DNA of 56,442 nt from Azospirillum isscasi (lineage in GTDB: Bacteria; Pseudomonadota; Alphaproteobacteria; Azospirillales; Azospirillaceae), in contig NZ_JAUJFI010000015.1 of NCBI RefSeq assembly GCF_030849505.1, positions 1-56,442 on the forward strand. Direction: 5' to 3'. A program made the position numbers and the translations under genes. Positions 16,620 to 24,990 of the stretch are shown here, piece by piece (within the stretch, counting starts at the first letter, position 1; the number at the start of each line of letters is the position of its first letter). Under the pieces are notes generated by a model. That model saw only the letters and a program-made list of their open reading frames with translations. It made no database searches and was not told the DNA's origin.

Positions 16620-17070
16620 GCGCGACCTCGTTCTGACCCGCAGCCTCGACGCACCGCGTCCCGCGCTGTGGCGCTGCTGGACCGAACCCGAGCTGCTGAA
16701 ACAGTGGTTCTGCCCCAAGCCCTGGTTCGTGTCCGAGGCGCGGATCGACTTGCGGGCGGGCGGGGAGTTCTTCACGCTGATGAACGGCCCGAACGGCGAA
16801 TCCTTCGGCGAACCCGGCGTCTTCCTCGACGTGGAGGAGGGCCGGCGTCTGGTCTTCACCGACGCCTTCCGTCCCGGCTGGCGGCCGTCCGGCCGGGCCT
16901 TCATGACCGCGGAGGTGCTGTTCGAGGACGCGGGCGCCGGGAAAACCCGCTACACCGCGCGGGCCATGCACTGGAGCGCCGAGGCGCGCGACGAGCACGA
17001 GAAAATGGGCTTCCACGAAGGCTGGGGCAAGGCGACCGACCAGCTCGAAGCCCTCGCCAGAACGCTCTGA
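16606..17070 (+). CDS. SRPBCC/AHSA1 family protein
   Basis: 154 residues of the activator-of-Hsp90-ATPase-homologue/START-like group: RSLDAPRPALWRCWTEPELLKQWFCP at the N-terminus, GGEFFTLMNGPNGE in the middle, and an HEGWGKATDQLEALA C-terminal helix. The fold forms a hydrophobic ligand cavity; in bacteria these proteins are mostly of unknown role and commonly sit with small regulators and VOC-type proteins. It begins inside the end of the TetR gene after an AAAGGGA site, so expression is coupled to it. Confidence 0.85.
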   Translation: MTDVERDLVLTRSLDAPRPALWRCWTEPELLKQWFCPKPWFVSEARIDLRAGGEFFTLMNGPNGESFGEPGVFLDVEEGRRLVFTDAFRPGWRPSGRAFMTAEVLFEDAGAGKTRYTARAMHWSAEARDEHEKMGFHEGWGKATDQLEALARTL

Positions 17071-17115
17071 CCCAAAACACTTTGGCCGGAAGAATGGCCG
17101 GGAGGAGACGACGCC

Positions 17116-17547
17116 ATGGAACCGACGATCTACCTTTTCTTCAACGGGACCTGCCTGGAAGCGATGACCCACTACGCCGCAACCCTCGGCGGCGAGGTCC
17201 TCTACGTGTTCCGCAACGGCGACGCTCCGGATGCGGAAAGCCGGATGCCCGGCGGTGATCATCTTGTGATGAACATGATGGTGAAGCTGGGGGCGGCCAG
17301 GGTGATGGCGTCCGACACGCCGGACAGCATGCACAGCAAGCCGCAGGGCTTTGCGGTGTCGATCGCCCCGCCGTCGCTCGCCGAGTTCGACCGTGTTTAC
17401 GGCGCGCTCGCCAAGGACGCCCGGTCCGTGGAGATGCCACCGGGCGAAACCTTCTGGGCTGAGCGCTTCGCCATGTTCACCGACCGGTTCGGCACGCCCT
17501 GGATGCTGAATTACGAAGGCGCGAAGGCCGCTGGCGCGGCGTCCTGA
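17116..17547 (+). CDS. VOC family protein (PhnB-like)
   Basis: 143 residues with the pattern of PhnB/3-demethylubiquinone-methyltransferase-type glyoxalase-fold proteins: YLFFNGTCLEAMTHYAATLGGEV, then DHLVMNMMVKLGAARVMASD, then FAMFTDRFGTPWMLNYE. The fold binds a metal and small molecules, but the substrate is unknown. A GGGAGGA ribosome site precedes the start. It is third in the TetR-led operon; this type of grouping recurs in proteobacteria without a known pathway. Confidence 0.85.
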   Translation: MEPTIYLFFNGTCLEAMTHYAATLGGEVLYVFRNGDAPDAESRMPGGDHLVMNMMVKLGAARVMASDTPDSMHSKPQGFAVSIAPPSLAEFDRVYGALAKDARSVEMPPGETFWAERFAMFTDRFGTPWMLNYEGAKAAGAAS

Positions 17548-17621
17548 CGACGGCATTTGGAAAGGCCCGTGCGGACAAGGGCCTTCCGTTCAAACTTCCG
17601 TCCAAACATGGGAGGAACGAC

Positions 17622-17987
17622 ATGGCTTACATCGACGGGTTCGTCATCGCGGTTCCGACTGCCAACAGGCGGGCCTTCATCGACCACGCGAGCAAGGCCG
17701 ACAGCGTGTTCAAGGAGCTCGGCGCAACGCGCATTCTCGAATGCTGGGGCGACGACGTGCCCGACGGCAAGCTCACCGATTTCCGCCGGGCGGTGCAGGC
17801 GACGGACGACGAGACCGTCGTCTTCTCCTGGATCGAATGGCCGGACAAGGCCACGCGGGACGCCGCCATGGGGCGGATGGAGGAACTCATGAAGACCGAC
17901 GAACGGTTCAGTCAGGAGAAGAATCCGATGCCCTTCGACGGAAAGCGGATGATCTTCGGCGGCTTCGCGCCGGTCGTCGAGCTGTGA
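17622..17987 (+). CDS. DUF1428 family protein
   Basis: 121 residues. MAYIDGFVIAVPTANRRAFI, then VFKELGATRILECWGDDVPDG, then PFDGKRMIFGGFAPVVEL, match the DUF1428 family (YbaA-like, ferredoxin-like/dimeric alpha-beta barrel fold). Function is unknown. A GGGAGGA site precedes it. It is last in the TetR-led operon and is likely controlled by the same operator. Confidence 0.85.
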   Translation: MAYIDGFVIAVPTANRRAFIDHASKADSVFKELGATRILECWGDDVPDGKLTDFRRAVQATDDETVVFSWIEWPDKATRDAAMGRMEELMKTDERFSQEKNPMPFDGKRMIFGGFAPVVEL

Positions 17988-17996
17988 ACGGCGGCC

Positions 17997-18881
17997 TCAG
18001 GGGCGGGTAAGCGCGCCCGCCCCGATGCCGGAAAGCCCGAGATCCGCGGCGGCGCCCCGCATCACCTCCACCGCATCCCGCCTCCTCATGCACCGCCACC
18101 CCGCCTCCGCCAGCGCCTCCCGTCGCGCGTCGTCCGCGACCAGGGCGCAGGCCGCCTCGACCAGCCCGTCGTAAGGGGCGAAAGCCATGGCCTCCAGCAG
18201 GTCGGGGTCGATCCCGGTGTCGGGGTGGCGCTCGGCCAGAACCGCCTTGCGGTTCGACAGCAGGTGGGAGACGCGGACGATCTCGAAAATGCCCGCCTCG
18301 TAGTAATGCAGGTTCAGCACCAGCTTCGCGTCGGCGACGAAGCGGTCGCGCAGGTCGCCGTAATAATGCTGGAGGCTGACCACGGTCAGGCCGCGCTCGC
18401 CCAGCGCGTCGAGGATCGCGCGGCGGCGCGGGTTCACGGCACCGTAGAACAGCACGTCGATGCCGGGGGAGGGGCTGTTCGGGATGCGGGTCATCTCGTC
18501 CACATGGCCGATGGGGACGTGCCGGGCCCGGATGCCCTGGCGGGCCAGATCGGCGATGTTGCGCGGGCTGTAGTCCCACACCCGGCAGCGGCGCAGCAGG
18601 TCCAGGTAATGGGCGTTGCGCGGGTGCAGCGTGGCGATCTGCTCCAGATTGTAGAGGATCGTGCCGCTGGGAAGCCGGTCGCCTTCCTCCGGCGACAGGT
18701 CGTGGGCGCCCAGCACGATGGCGCGGCGCCGCCGGCCCACGCGGTTCCAGGCGATGGCCGCGTCGACCCCCAGCCGGCGCAGCGCGAAGCACAGGGTCTC
18801 CGCGACCTCTCCGAAGACGCTGGCCCCGGCGTCGCCCAGGCCGTTCTTCTTGATGATGACGATGTCGATTCCGCCGGTCAT
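17997..18881 (-). CDS. Glycosyltransferase-like (GT-B) protein
   Basis: 294 residues. The C-terminal half resembles the second Rossmann domain of GT-B transferases: VLNLHYYEAGIFEIVRVSHL then NRKAVLAERHPDTGID, and a terminal helix region (LVADDARREALAEAGW). The N-terminal half has a nucleotide-fold look. No membrane segment or signal peptide. It has a GGAGGGG ribosome site and runs toward the DUF1428 gene, convergent with it. The donor and acceptor are not determinable. It could assist surface polysaccharide synthesis, but no related genes adjoin it. Confidence 0.55.
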   Translation of the reverse strand: MTGGIDIVIIKKNGLGDAGASVFGEVAETLCFALRRLGVDAAIAWNRVGRRRRAIVLGAHDLSPEEGDRLPSGTILYNLEQIATLHPRNAHYLDLLRRCRVWDYSPRNIADLARQGIRARHVPIGHVDEMTRIPNSPSPGIDVLFYGAVNPRRRAILDALGERGLTVVSLQHYYGDLRDRFVADAKLVLNLHYYEAGIFEIVRVSHLLSNRKAVLAERHPDTGIDPDLLEAMAFAPYDGLVEAACALVADDARREALAEAGWRCMRRRDAVEVMRGAAADLGLSGIGAGALTRP

Positions 18882-18935
18882 GCGCCCGCCCCTCCGCTCC
18901 GCGCGCCCATCCTAAGGCGCCGGGGGACCGCCGCA

Positions 18936-18971
18936 CAAAAAGAAACCCTCCTTCCCTTGCGGGAAGGAGGG
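18936..18971 (-). terminator. Strong rho-independent terminator after gabT
   Basis: On the reverse strand an 11-bp perfect stem (18961-18971 with 18946-18956) and 4-base loop is followed by TTTCTTTTT. It lies 28 bases after the gabT stop and should end the gabDT transcript. Confidence 0.88.
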
Positions 18972-18998
18972 CGTGCAGTCAGGGGACGTCGCGGATGC

Positions 18999-20285
18999 TT
19001 AGGCCGCGACCAGCTCCTCAAGGGAGCGTTCGATGATGTCCAGACCCTCGTCCACCAGCGCGTCCGACGCGGTCAGCGGAACGAGGATGCGGATCACGTT
19101 GCCGTAGGTGCCGCAGGACAGCAGGACGAGGCCCTTCTCCGCCGCCTTGGCGACCAGCGCCTTGGTCAGCTCCGCCGCCGGTTCCTTGGTGTCGCGGTCC
19201 TTCACCAGCTCCATGGCGATCATGGCGCCCAGGTTGCGCACGTCGCCGATCACCGACAGGGTGTTGCGCTGGGCCATGCTGCGGAAGCGGCCCGCGATGC
19301 GCTCGCCCAGGTCGTTGGAGCGCTGGATCAGCTTCTCCTCCTCGATGACGTCCAGCACGGCGAGCGCCGCGGTGGTCGCCAGCGGGCTGCCGGCGTAGGT
19401 GCCGCCGATGCCGCCGGGGATCGGGGCGTCCATGATCGCCGCCTTGCCGGTGACCGCCGACAGCGGGAAGCCGCCGGCCAAGCTCTTCGCCATGGTCATC
19501 AGGTCGGGCTCGACGCCGGAATGCTCGATGGCGAACATCTTGCCGGTGCGGGCGAAGCCGGTCTGGATCTCGTCGATGATCAGCAGGATGCCGTTGTCGT
19601 CGCAGATCTTGCGCAGGGCCTGGAGGAACTCCGGCGGGGCGATGTTGAAGCCGCCCTCACCCTGCACCGGCTCCACGATGATCGCGGCGACGCGGGTGGC
19701 GTCCACGTCCGACTTGAAGAGCTGCTCCAGCGCCTTCAGGCTGTCCTGGACGCTGACCCCGCGGTAGGCGTTGGGGAAGGGCGCGTGGTAGACCTCCGCC
19801 GGGAAGGGGCCGAAGCCGACCTTGTAGGGCACGACCTTGCCGGTCAGCGCCATCGCCAGCAGCGTGCGGCCGTGGAAGGCGCCGGTGAAGGCGATCACGC
19901 CGGGACGGCCCGTGTGGGCGCGGGCGATCTTCACGGCGTTCTCGACGGCTTCCGCGCCCGTGGTGAAGAAGGCGGTCTTCTTCGGCGTGGAACCCGGAAC
20001 CAGCGCGTTCAGCCGCTCCGCCAGGGTCACGAAGGACTCGTAGGGCGTGACCATGGCGCAGGTGTGGGTGAAGCGGTCCAGCTGGGCCTTCACCGCCTCG
20101 ACGATCTTCGGATGGCGGTGGCCGGTGTTCAGAACCGCGATGCCGCCCGCGAAGTCGATGAAGCGGTTGCCCTCGACGTCCCACAGCTCGGCGTTCTCGG
20201 CGCGGTCCACATAGACCGGCATGGCGTTGGCGAGGCCGCGCGGAACGGCGGCGTTGCGCCGCTCCTGGAAGGACTGGTTGCTCAT
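18999..20285 (-). CDS. gabT: 4-aminobutyrate aminotransferase
   Basis: 428 residues from ATG 20285, preceded by a GGGGG-rich ribosome site. Class III PLP aminotransferase: NTGHRHPKIVEAVKAQLDRF, FTTGAEAVENAVKIAR, LLIIDEIQTGFARTG, and the PLP lysine in MTMAKSLAGGFPLSAV. The length and motif set match GabT, which converts GABA and 2-oxoglutarate to succinate semialdehyde and glutamate. It lies 28 bases after gabD in the same direction, so the two steps of GABA use are co-expressed. Confidence 0.92.
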   Translation of the reverse strand: MSNQSFQERRNAAVPRGLANAMPVYVDRAENAELWDVEGNRFIDFAGGIAVLNTGHRHPKIVEAVKAQLDRFTHTCAMVTPYESFVTLAERLNALVPGSTPKKTAFFTTGAEAVENAVKIARAHTGRPGVIAFTGAFHGRTLLAMALTGKVVPYKVGFGPFPAEVYHAPFPNAYRGVSVQDSLKALEQLFKSDVDATRVAAIIVEPVQGEGGFNIAPPEFLQALRKICDDNGILLIIDEIQTGFARTGKMFAIEHSGVEPDLMTMAKSLAGGFPLSAVTGKAAIMDAPIPGGIGGTYAGSPLATTAALAVLDVIEEEKLIQRSNDLGERIAGRFRSMAQRNTLSVIGDVRNLGAMIAMELVKDRDTKEPAAELTKALVAKAAEKGLVLLSCGTYGNVIRILVPLTASDALVDEGLDIIERSLEELVAA

Positions 20286-20313
20286 CTCTAACCCCCGATT
20301 GGAAAGGATGGCG

Positions 20314-21774
20314 TCAGGCGCCCAGGCCGACGCACAGGTACTTGATCTCCAGGAAGTCATCCACGCCGTACTTGGAGCCTTCCCGGCCGATGCCGGACTG
20401 CTTGATGCCGCCGAACGGCGCCACCTCGGTCGACAGGATGCCCTCGTTGATGGCGACCATGCCGTATTCGAGCTGCTCCGCCACGCGCCACACCCGGCCG
20501 ATGTCCCGGCTGTAGAAATAGGCCGCCAGACCGAATTCCGTGTCGTTCGCCATGCGGACGGCGTCGGCCTCCGTCTCGAACTTGAACAGCGGGGCGACCG
20601 GGCCGAAGATCTCCTCGCGGGCCACGCGCATCTCCGTCGTGACGCCGGTCAGGATGGTCGGCTCGAAGAAGGTGCCGCCCAGATCGTGGCGCTTGCCGCC
20701 GAGCGCCACCGTGGCGCCCTTGGCCACCGCGTCGCCCATCAGCTCCTCGACCTTGTCGATGGCCTGGCTGTTGATCATCGGACCCTGGCTGACCCCGGCC
20801 TCCAGGCCGTTGCCGACGCGGATCTGCTTCACCGCCTCGACCAGCTTGGCGGCGAAGGCGTCGTAGACGCCGGCCTGGACCAGCAGACGGTTCGCGCAGA
20901 CGCAGGTCTGGCCGGAGTTGCGGTACTTGGACGCCAGCGCACCCTTGACCGCCTCGTCCAGGTCGGCGTCGTCGAACACGATGAAGGGCGCGTTGCCGCC
21001 CAGTTCCAGCGACACCTTCTTCACCGTGTCGGCGGACTGGCGCATCAGGATCTTGCCGACCTCGGTCGAGCCGGTGAAGGACAGCTTGCGCACGATCGGG
21101 TTGGCGGTCAGCTCGCCGCCGATGGCGACGGGGTCGGAGCCGGTGACGATGTTAAACACCCCCGCCGGGACGCCCGCGCGCTCGGCCAGCTCGGCCAGCG
21201 CCAGGGCGGACAGCGGCGTGTCCTCCGCCGGCTTGACCACCACGGTGCAGCCGGCGGCCAGCGCCGGGCCGACCTTGCGGGTGATCATGGCGTTGGGGAA
21301 GTTCCAGGGCGTGATCGCCGCGACGACGCCGATCGGCTCCTTCAGGACGACGATGCGCTTGTTGCCGGCGAAGGTGGGGATCACGTCGCCGTAGACGCGC
21401 TTGCCTTCCTCGGCGAACCACTCGATGAAGCTGGCGCCGTAGGCGACCTCGCCGCGGGCCTCGGCCAGCGGCTTGCCCTGCTCCAGCGTCATCAGGACGG
21501 CCAGATCCTCCTGCGCCGCCATGATCAGCTCGAACCAGCGGCGCAGGATTGCCGCGCGCTCCTTGGCGGTCTTGGCGCGCCAGGCGGGCAGGGCTGCGTC
21601 GGCGGCGTTGATGGCCTGCCGCGTCTCTTCCGCACCGACGTCGGCGACCCGGGCCAGCTCCTCGCCCGTCGCCGGGTTGGTCACCGCGAAGGTCTTGCCG
21701 GAGAAGGCGTCGCGCCACGCGCCGTTCACATAGGCTTGTGTCCGAAGAAGGCTCTGGTCGTTCAGCGACAGCAT
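20314..21774 (-). CDS. gabD: Succinate-semialdehyde dehydrogenase (NADP+)
   Basis: 486 residues from ATG 21774. Aldehyde dehydrogenase superfamily with the glutamate in SLELGGNAPFIVFDDAD and the catalytic cysteine in NSGQTCVCANRL. The N-terminal LLRTQAYVNGAW and overall length are those of GabD. It oxidises succinate semialdehyde to succinate. It is first in the gabDT operon and divergent from an HTH-cupin regulator gene; a palindrome lies just upstream of its start. Confidence 0.93.
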   Translation of the reverse strand: MLSLNDQSLLRTQAYVNGAWRDAFSGKTFAVTNPATGEELARVADVGAEETRQAINAADAALPAWRAKTAKERAAILRRWFELIMAAQEDLAVLMTLEQGKPLAEARGEVAYGASFIEWFAEEGKRVYGDVIPTFAGNKRIVVLKEPIGVVAAITPWNFPNAMITRKVGPALAAGCTVVVKPAEDTPLSALALAELAERAGVPAGVFNIVTGSDPVAIGGELTANPIVRKLSFTGSTEVGKILMRQSADTVKKVSLELGGNAPFIVFDDADLDEAVKGALASKYRNSGQTCVCANRLLVQAGVYDAFAAKLVEAVKQIRVGNGLEAGVSQGPMINSQAIDKVEELMGDAVAKGATVALGGKRHDLGGTFFEPTILTGVTTEMRVAREEIFGPVAPLFKFETEADAVRMANDTEFGLAAYFYSRDIGRVWRVAEQLEYGMVAINEGILSTEVAPFGGIKQSGIGREGSKYGVDDFLEIKYLCVGLGA

Positions 21775-21815
21775 TGTGATCCGCCTCGATTTGCGATGTG
21801 GAAGGAGCGTACCCA

Positions 21816-21833
21816 TGTTTAATAAATTAAACA
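21816..21833. promoter_or_regulatory. Palindromic operator between gabD and the HTH-cupin regulator
   Basis: TGTTTAA-TAAA-TTAAACA is a perfect 7-bp inverted repeat with a 4-base centre in the divergent promoter region. A near copy (15 of 18 bases) lies at 27335-27352 upstream of the ABC transporter operon. The likely binder is the regulator encoded at 21915. Confidence 0.7.
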
Positions 21834-21914
21834 ACCCTAATCGGGTGTTGAGTTTTTGATGACGCACACACGCGAATCCGGTATGCCTTCCGGTCAGGAG
21901 TGAGGAACCGATCC

Positions 21915-22499
21915 ATGGATGTGGACGCTGTCGATTTCAACGTGGGCGCGCGCCTGAAGCAGGTGCGGGAAGCGCACGGCCTGTCCCAGCGCCAGTTGGC
22001 GCAACGGGCGGGCGTGACCAACGGCACCATTTCGCTGATCGAGCAGAACCGCTGCAGCCCTTCGGTCTCCTCCCTGCGCAAGGTGCTGCAGGGCATCCCG
22101 ATGACGCTGGCGGAATTTTTCTCCTCCGACGACCTGCCGCCGCGCGAGCAGATCTTCTTCAAGGGCGGCGAGCTGATCGAACTGACCGGTCTGGTGAAGA
22201 GCCGGGTCGGCTCCATCTCCTTCCGGCAGGTGGGCGACCTGCGCGGGCGCAACCTTCAGGTCCTGCACGAGAAATACGCCCCCGGCGCCGACACCGGCGG
22301 CCGCACCATGCTCCAGCACGATTCGGAGGAGGGTGGGGTCGTCATCAAGGGCCGGATCGAGCTGACGGTCGGCGACCGCAAGGAGATCCTCGGCCCCGGC
22401 GACGCTTATCTGTTCGACAGCCGCATCCCGCACCGCTTCCGCAACCTCGGCGAGGAAGAGTGCGAAATCATCAGCGCCTGCACCCCGCCGTATCTGTAA
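21915..22499 (+). CDS. HTH-cupin transcriptional regulator (PuuR-like)
   Basis: 194 residues from ATG 21915 (GAGGAA eight bases upstream; a GTG at 21900 is less likely). Residues 10-65 are an XRE helix-turn-helix (LSQRQLAQRAGVTNGTISLI), and residues ~105-190 are a cupin domain (LQHDSEEGGVVIKGRIEL then GPGDAYLFDSRIPHRFRN). PuuR-type proteins repress putrescine/GABA genes and respond to polyamines. Its location between gabDT and the polyamine-type transporter, and the matching palindromes in front of both, support that role here. Confidence 0.85.
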   Translation: MDVDAVDFNVGARLKQVREAHGLSQRQLAQRAGVTNGTISLIEQNRCSPSVSSLRKVLQGIPMTLAEFFSSDDLPPREQIFFKGGELIELTGLVKSRVGSISFRQVGDLRGRNLQVLHEKYAPGADTGGRTMLQHDSEEGGVVIKGRIELTVGDRKEILGPGDAYLFDSRIPHRFRNLGEEECEIISACTPPYL

Positions 22500-22511
22500 T
22501 TCCCTCTGTAG

Positions 22512-22690
22512 TCCCCTCTCTCCCCTGCTCACGCGCAAACGAAGTTTGCGCTGACGCGACAGGCGGACCTTTGGTCCGCCGAAAGCGGGGAGAGGGTTAG
22601 GGGGAGGGGGGTGCACTTTTGCCGAACGTACCGCCACGTACACCCTCCTCACCGGCCCTTCGGGCCACCCTCTCCCAAGGGGGGAGAGGG
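22512..22690. repeat. Nested intergenic hairpins between convergent genes
   Basis: Three small perfect hairpins stand in a row: GCGCAAAC/GTTTGCGC (22533-22551), GGCGGACC/GGTCCGCC (22562-22580) and GGCCC/GGGCC (22654-22666). Outer CCCTCTC- and GAGAGGG-rich arms flank the set. This looks like a mobile-type palindromic repeat unit, and it separates the regulator stop from the transporter operon end, where it may also stop transcription from both sides. Confidence 0.6.
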
Positions 22691-22748
22691 TTGATTTAGC
22701 TGAAGTTTAATCGTGGCACGCCGCGGGTGGCGTTCCACGGAACGGGAG

Positions 22749-23579
22749 TCAGCGCAGATTGCCCTTCAGCCGCTCGTTGCGGCGGCGCAGGGCCTCCAGC
22801 GTGGCGAGCAGGATGACCGAGATGGTCGTCAGGATCACCGCCGCCGCCGTGATGGTCGGGCTGATGTTCTCGCGGATGCCGCTGAACATCTCGCGGGGCA
22901 GGGTGCGCTGCTCCGGACCGGCCATGAACAGCACCACCACCACCTCGTCGAAGCTGGTGGCGAAGGCGAACAGGGCGCCCGACGCCAAGCCCGGCAGGAT
23001 CAGCGGCAGGATCACCCGGCGGAAGGCGTAGAGCGGCGACGCGCCGAGCGAGGCGGCGGCGCGGGCCAGATTCATGTCGAAGCTCTGCAGCGTCGCGCTG
23101 ACCGTGATGACCACGAAGGGCGTGGACAGCGCCGTGTGCGCCAGGATCAGACCGGCGTAGCTGCCGGTCAGTCCGATGGGGGCGAAGAAGAAATACAGGC
23201 CGACCGCGGTGATGACGCCGGGCACGACGACCGGCGACAGCACGATGGCCAGCACCAGCGGCTTGAACTTGCTTTTCCACTGGGCGAGGCCGAGCGAGGC
23301 CAGCGTGCCCAGCACCATCGACAGGATGGTGGAGGCCACGCCGATGATGACGCTGTTCTTCAGCGACGACACCCAGCGCGGGGAGTTGAGGAAATCCTCG
23401 TACCAGCGCAGCGACAGGCCCGGCAGCGGGTAGGTCAGGTAGGAGCCGGAACTGAAGGACAGCGGCATGATCGCCAGGATCGGCGCCATCAGGAAGACCA
23501 GCACCAGCGAGGCGACGACGACGGTGGTCGTCCAGGCCGCGCGCTGGCTGGCCGTGCGGGGGGCGTGATTGTCACTCAA
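22749..23579 (-). CDS. ABC transporter permease, spermidine/putrescine type (PotC-like)
   Basis: 276 residues from a TTG at 23579 that overlaps the stop of the upstream permease and has GGAGGG about eight bases before it. It has six predicted membrane spans and the permease EAA loop (LARAAASLGASPLYAFRRVILPLILPG). The sequence LSPVVVPGVITAVGLYFFF is typical of PotC/PotI. It should form the channel with the 420-residue partner permease. It is last in the four-gene transporter operon. Confidence 0.85.
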   Translation of the reverse strand: MSDNHAPRTASQRAAWTTTVVVASLVLVFLMAPILAIMPLSFSSGSYLTYPLPGLSLRWYEDFLNSPRWVSSLKNSVIIGVASTILSMVLGTLASLGLAQWKSKFKPLVLAIVLSPVVVPGVITAVGLYFFFAPIGLTGSYAGLILAHTALSTPFVVITVSATLQSFDMNLARAAASLGASPLYAFRRVILPLILPGLASGALFAFATSFDEVVVVLFMAGPEQRTLPREMFSGIRENISPTITAAAVILTTISVILLATLEALRRRNERLKGNLR

Positions 23580-24838
23580 TTCTTCATCCCTCCCGTGACC
23601 TGCTGGCCATGGACCAGCTTTCCATAGACGACGGCCAGCAGCAGCGTGGCGAGCAGGAGCACCGCGCCCAGCGCCGAGGCGAGGCCCCAGTTGACGGTTT
23701 CCGTGGTGTAGAAGGCGATGAAGTAGCTGATCATCTGGTCGGCGGCACCACCCACCAGGGCCGGCGTGATGTAGTAGCCGATGGCCAGGATGAAGACGAG
23801 CAGGCTGCCCGCCCCGATGCCCGGCACGGTCTGCGGCAGGTAGACCCGCAGGAAGGCGGTGACCGGCGAGGCGCCGAGCGACGCCGCTGCCCGCATGTAG
23901 GCCGGGGAGATCGACTTCATGCTGCTGTAGAGCGGCAGGATCATGAAGGGCAGCAGCACATGCGTCATCGCCACATAGACGCCGAAGCGGTTGTAGATCA
24001 GCCGCAACGGCTCGTCGATCAGGCCGAGCCAGCGCAGGCTGTCGTTCACGATGCCCTCGCTCTGCAACACGACGATCCAGGCGCAGGTGCGCACCAGAAG
24101 CGAGGTCCAGAAGGGCAGCAGCACGAAGATCATCAGCAGGTTCGACTGGCCCGTGGGCAGCGTCGCCAGCATGTAGGCGACCGGGAAGCCCAGGATCAGG
24201 CACAGCGCCGTGACGCCGAAGCTGATGGTGAAGGTGCGCCCGAAGACGTCGCGGTAGATCGCCTGCTCTTCCGGTGCGGCGACGATGGCGCCGTCCAGAT
24301 TGCGGGTCAGGTCGAGCGCGCCCAGCAGGTAGAAGCCGGTGAGCGGCCCGCTGGCGCCCTTGATGGCCGCCCAGGTGGCGCGTTCGCCCCAGGCCGGGTT
24401 GATGGCGATCAGCGTGGCCTTGGCGGTGCCGGGGTCCGGCAGGGTCTTCAGGTTGCGCGCCGTGCCCGCCATGATGGTGCGGAACCCGTTCAGCGCGTAG
24501 TTCAGCCGCTTGGACGCGATGGCGACGGTGCCGGCGTCGCGCGCCGTCCGGATGTCGCCCGCGAGCGCGGCGAAGGCCGGCTCGCCCGGAACGTCCTTGC
24601 CGTCCCAGTCGGCCAGGGCGGCGACGGTGTGGGGCAGGACCTGACGCACCTCCCAATCGTCCACCGACCGCCAGAGCATGCCGGCGATGGGACCGAGGAA
24701 GGTGAAGAGAAGGAAGAGGAGAAGCGGCAGAATCAGCGCCAGGGCCTTGAGCCGGCGCGTCCGCTCCGCCCGTTTCAGGCGGCGCTTGAGAGGCACCTCG
24801 GACGACGCATCGGCGCCGGCGACGAACGCGGCTGTCAT
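23576..24838 (-). CDS. ABC transporter permease (PotB-like) with long periplasmic insertion
   Basis: 420 residues, well above the ~290 usual for PotB. The first membrane span is at about residues 32-55. A hydrophilic stretch of about 138 residues (63-200) follows before the second span (ISFGVTALCLILGFPVAYML). The rest is a standard PotB-like permease with the EAA loop YMRAAASLGASPVTAFLRVY. The insertion should face the periplasm and could touch the binding protein. It overlaps the PotC-like gene by four bases. Confidence 0.85.
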   Translation of the reverse strand: MTAAFVAGADASSEVPLKRRLKRAERTRRLKALALILPLLLFLLFTFLGPIAGMLWRSVDDWEVRQVLPHTVAALADWDGKDVPGEPAFAALAGDIRTARDAGTVAIASKRLNYALNGFRTIMAGTARNLKTLPDPGTAKATLIAINPAWGERATWAAIKGASGPLTGFYLLGALDLTRNLDGAIVAAPEEQAIYRDVFGRTFTISFGVTALCLILGFPVAYMLATLPTGQSNLLMIFVLLPFWTSLLVRTCAWIVVLQSEGIVNDSLRWLGLIDEPLRLIYNRFGVYVAMTHVLLPFMILPLYSSMKSISPAYMRAAASLGASPVTAFLRVYLPQTVPGIGAGSLLVFILAIGYYITPALVGGAADQMISYFIAFYTTETVNWGLASALGAVLLLATLLLAVVYGKLVHGQQVTGGMKN

Positions 24839-24904
24839 GGGCGGCCTATTTCGAAGAATGCGGTAGAGAGATGTGCGGAGTGGTCGAGGTGGAGCCCCCT
24901 CCCT

Positions 24905-24967
24905 AACCCTCCCCCGCTTCGCAGGGGAGGGGACTTGAAGCCCTCCCCTGCGAAGCGGGGGAGGGTT
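24905..24967. repeat. Perfect 27-bp inverted repeat between transporter genes
   Basis: Two 27-bp arms (24905-24931 and 24941-24967) are exact reverse complements around a 9-base loop. It lies between the binding-protein gene and the PotB-like gene inside one operon. It may be an intergenic palindromic element, an mRNA stabiliser for the upstream binding-protein message, or a partial terminator that lowers permease expression. Confidence 0.8.
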
Positions 24968-24990
24968 GGGTGGGGGCTCTGCTCAGCGGC

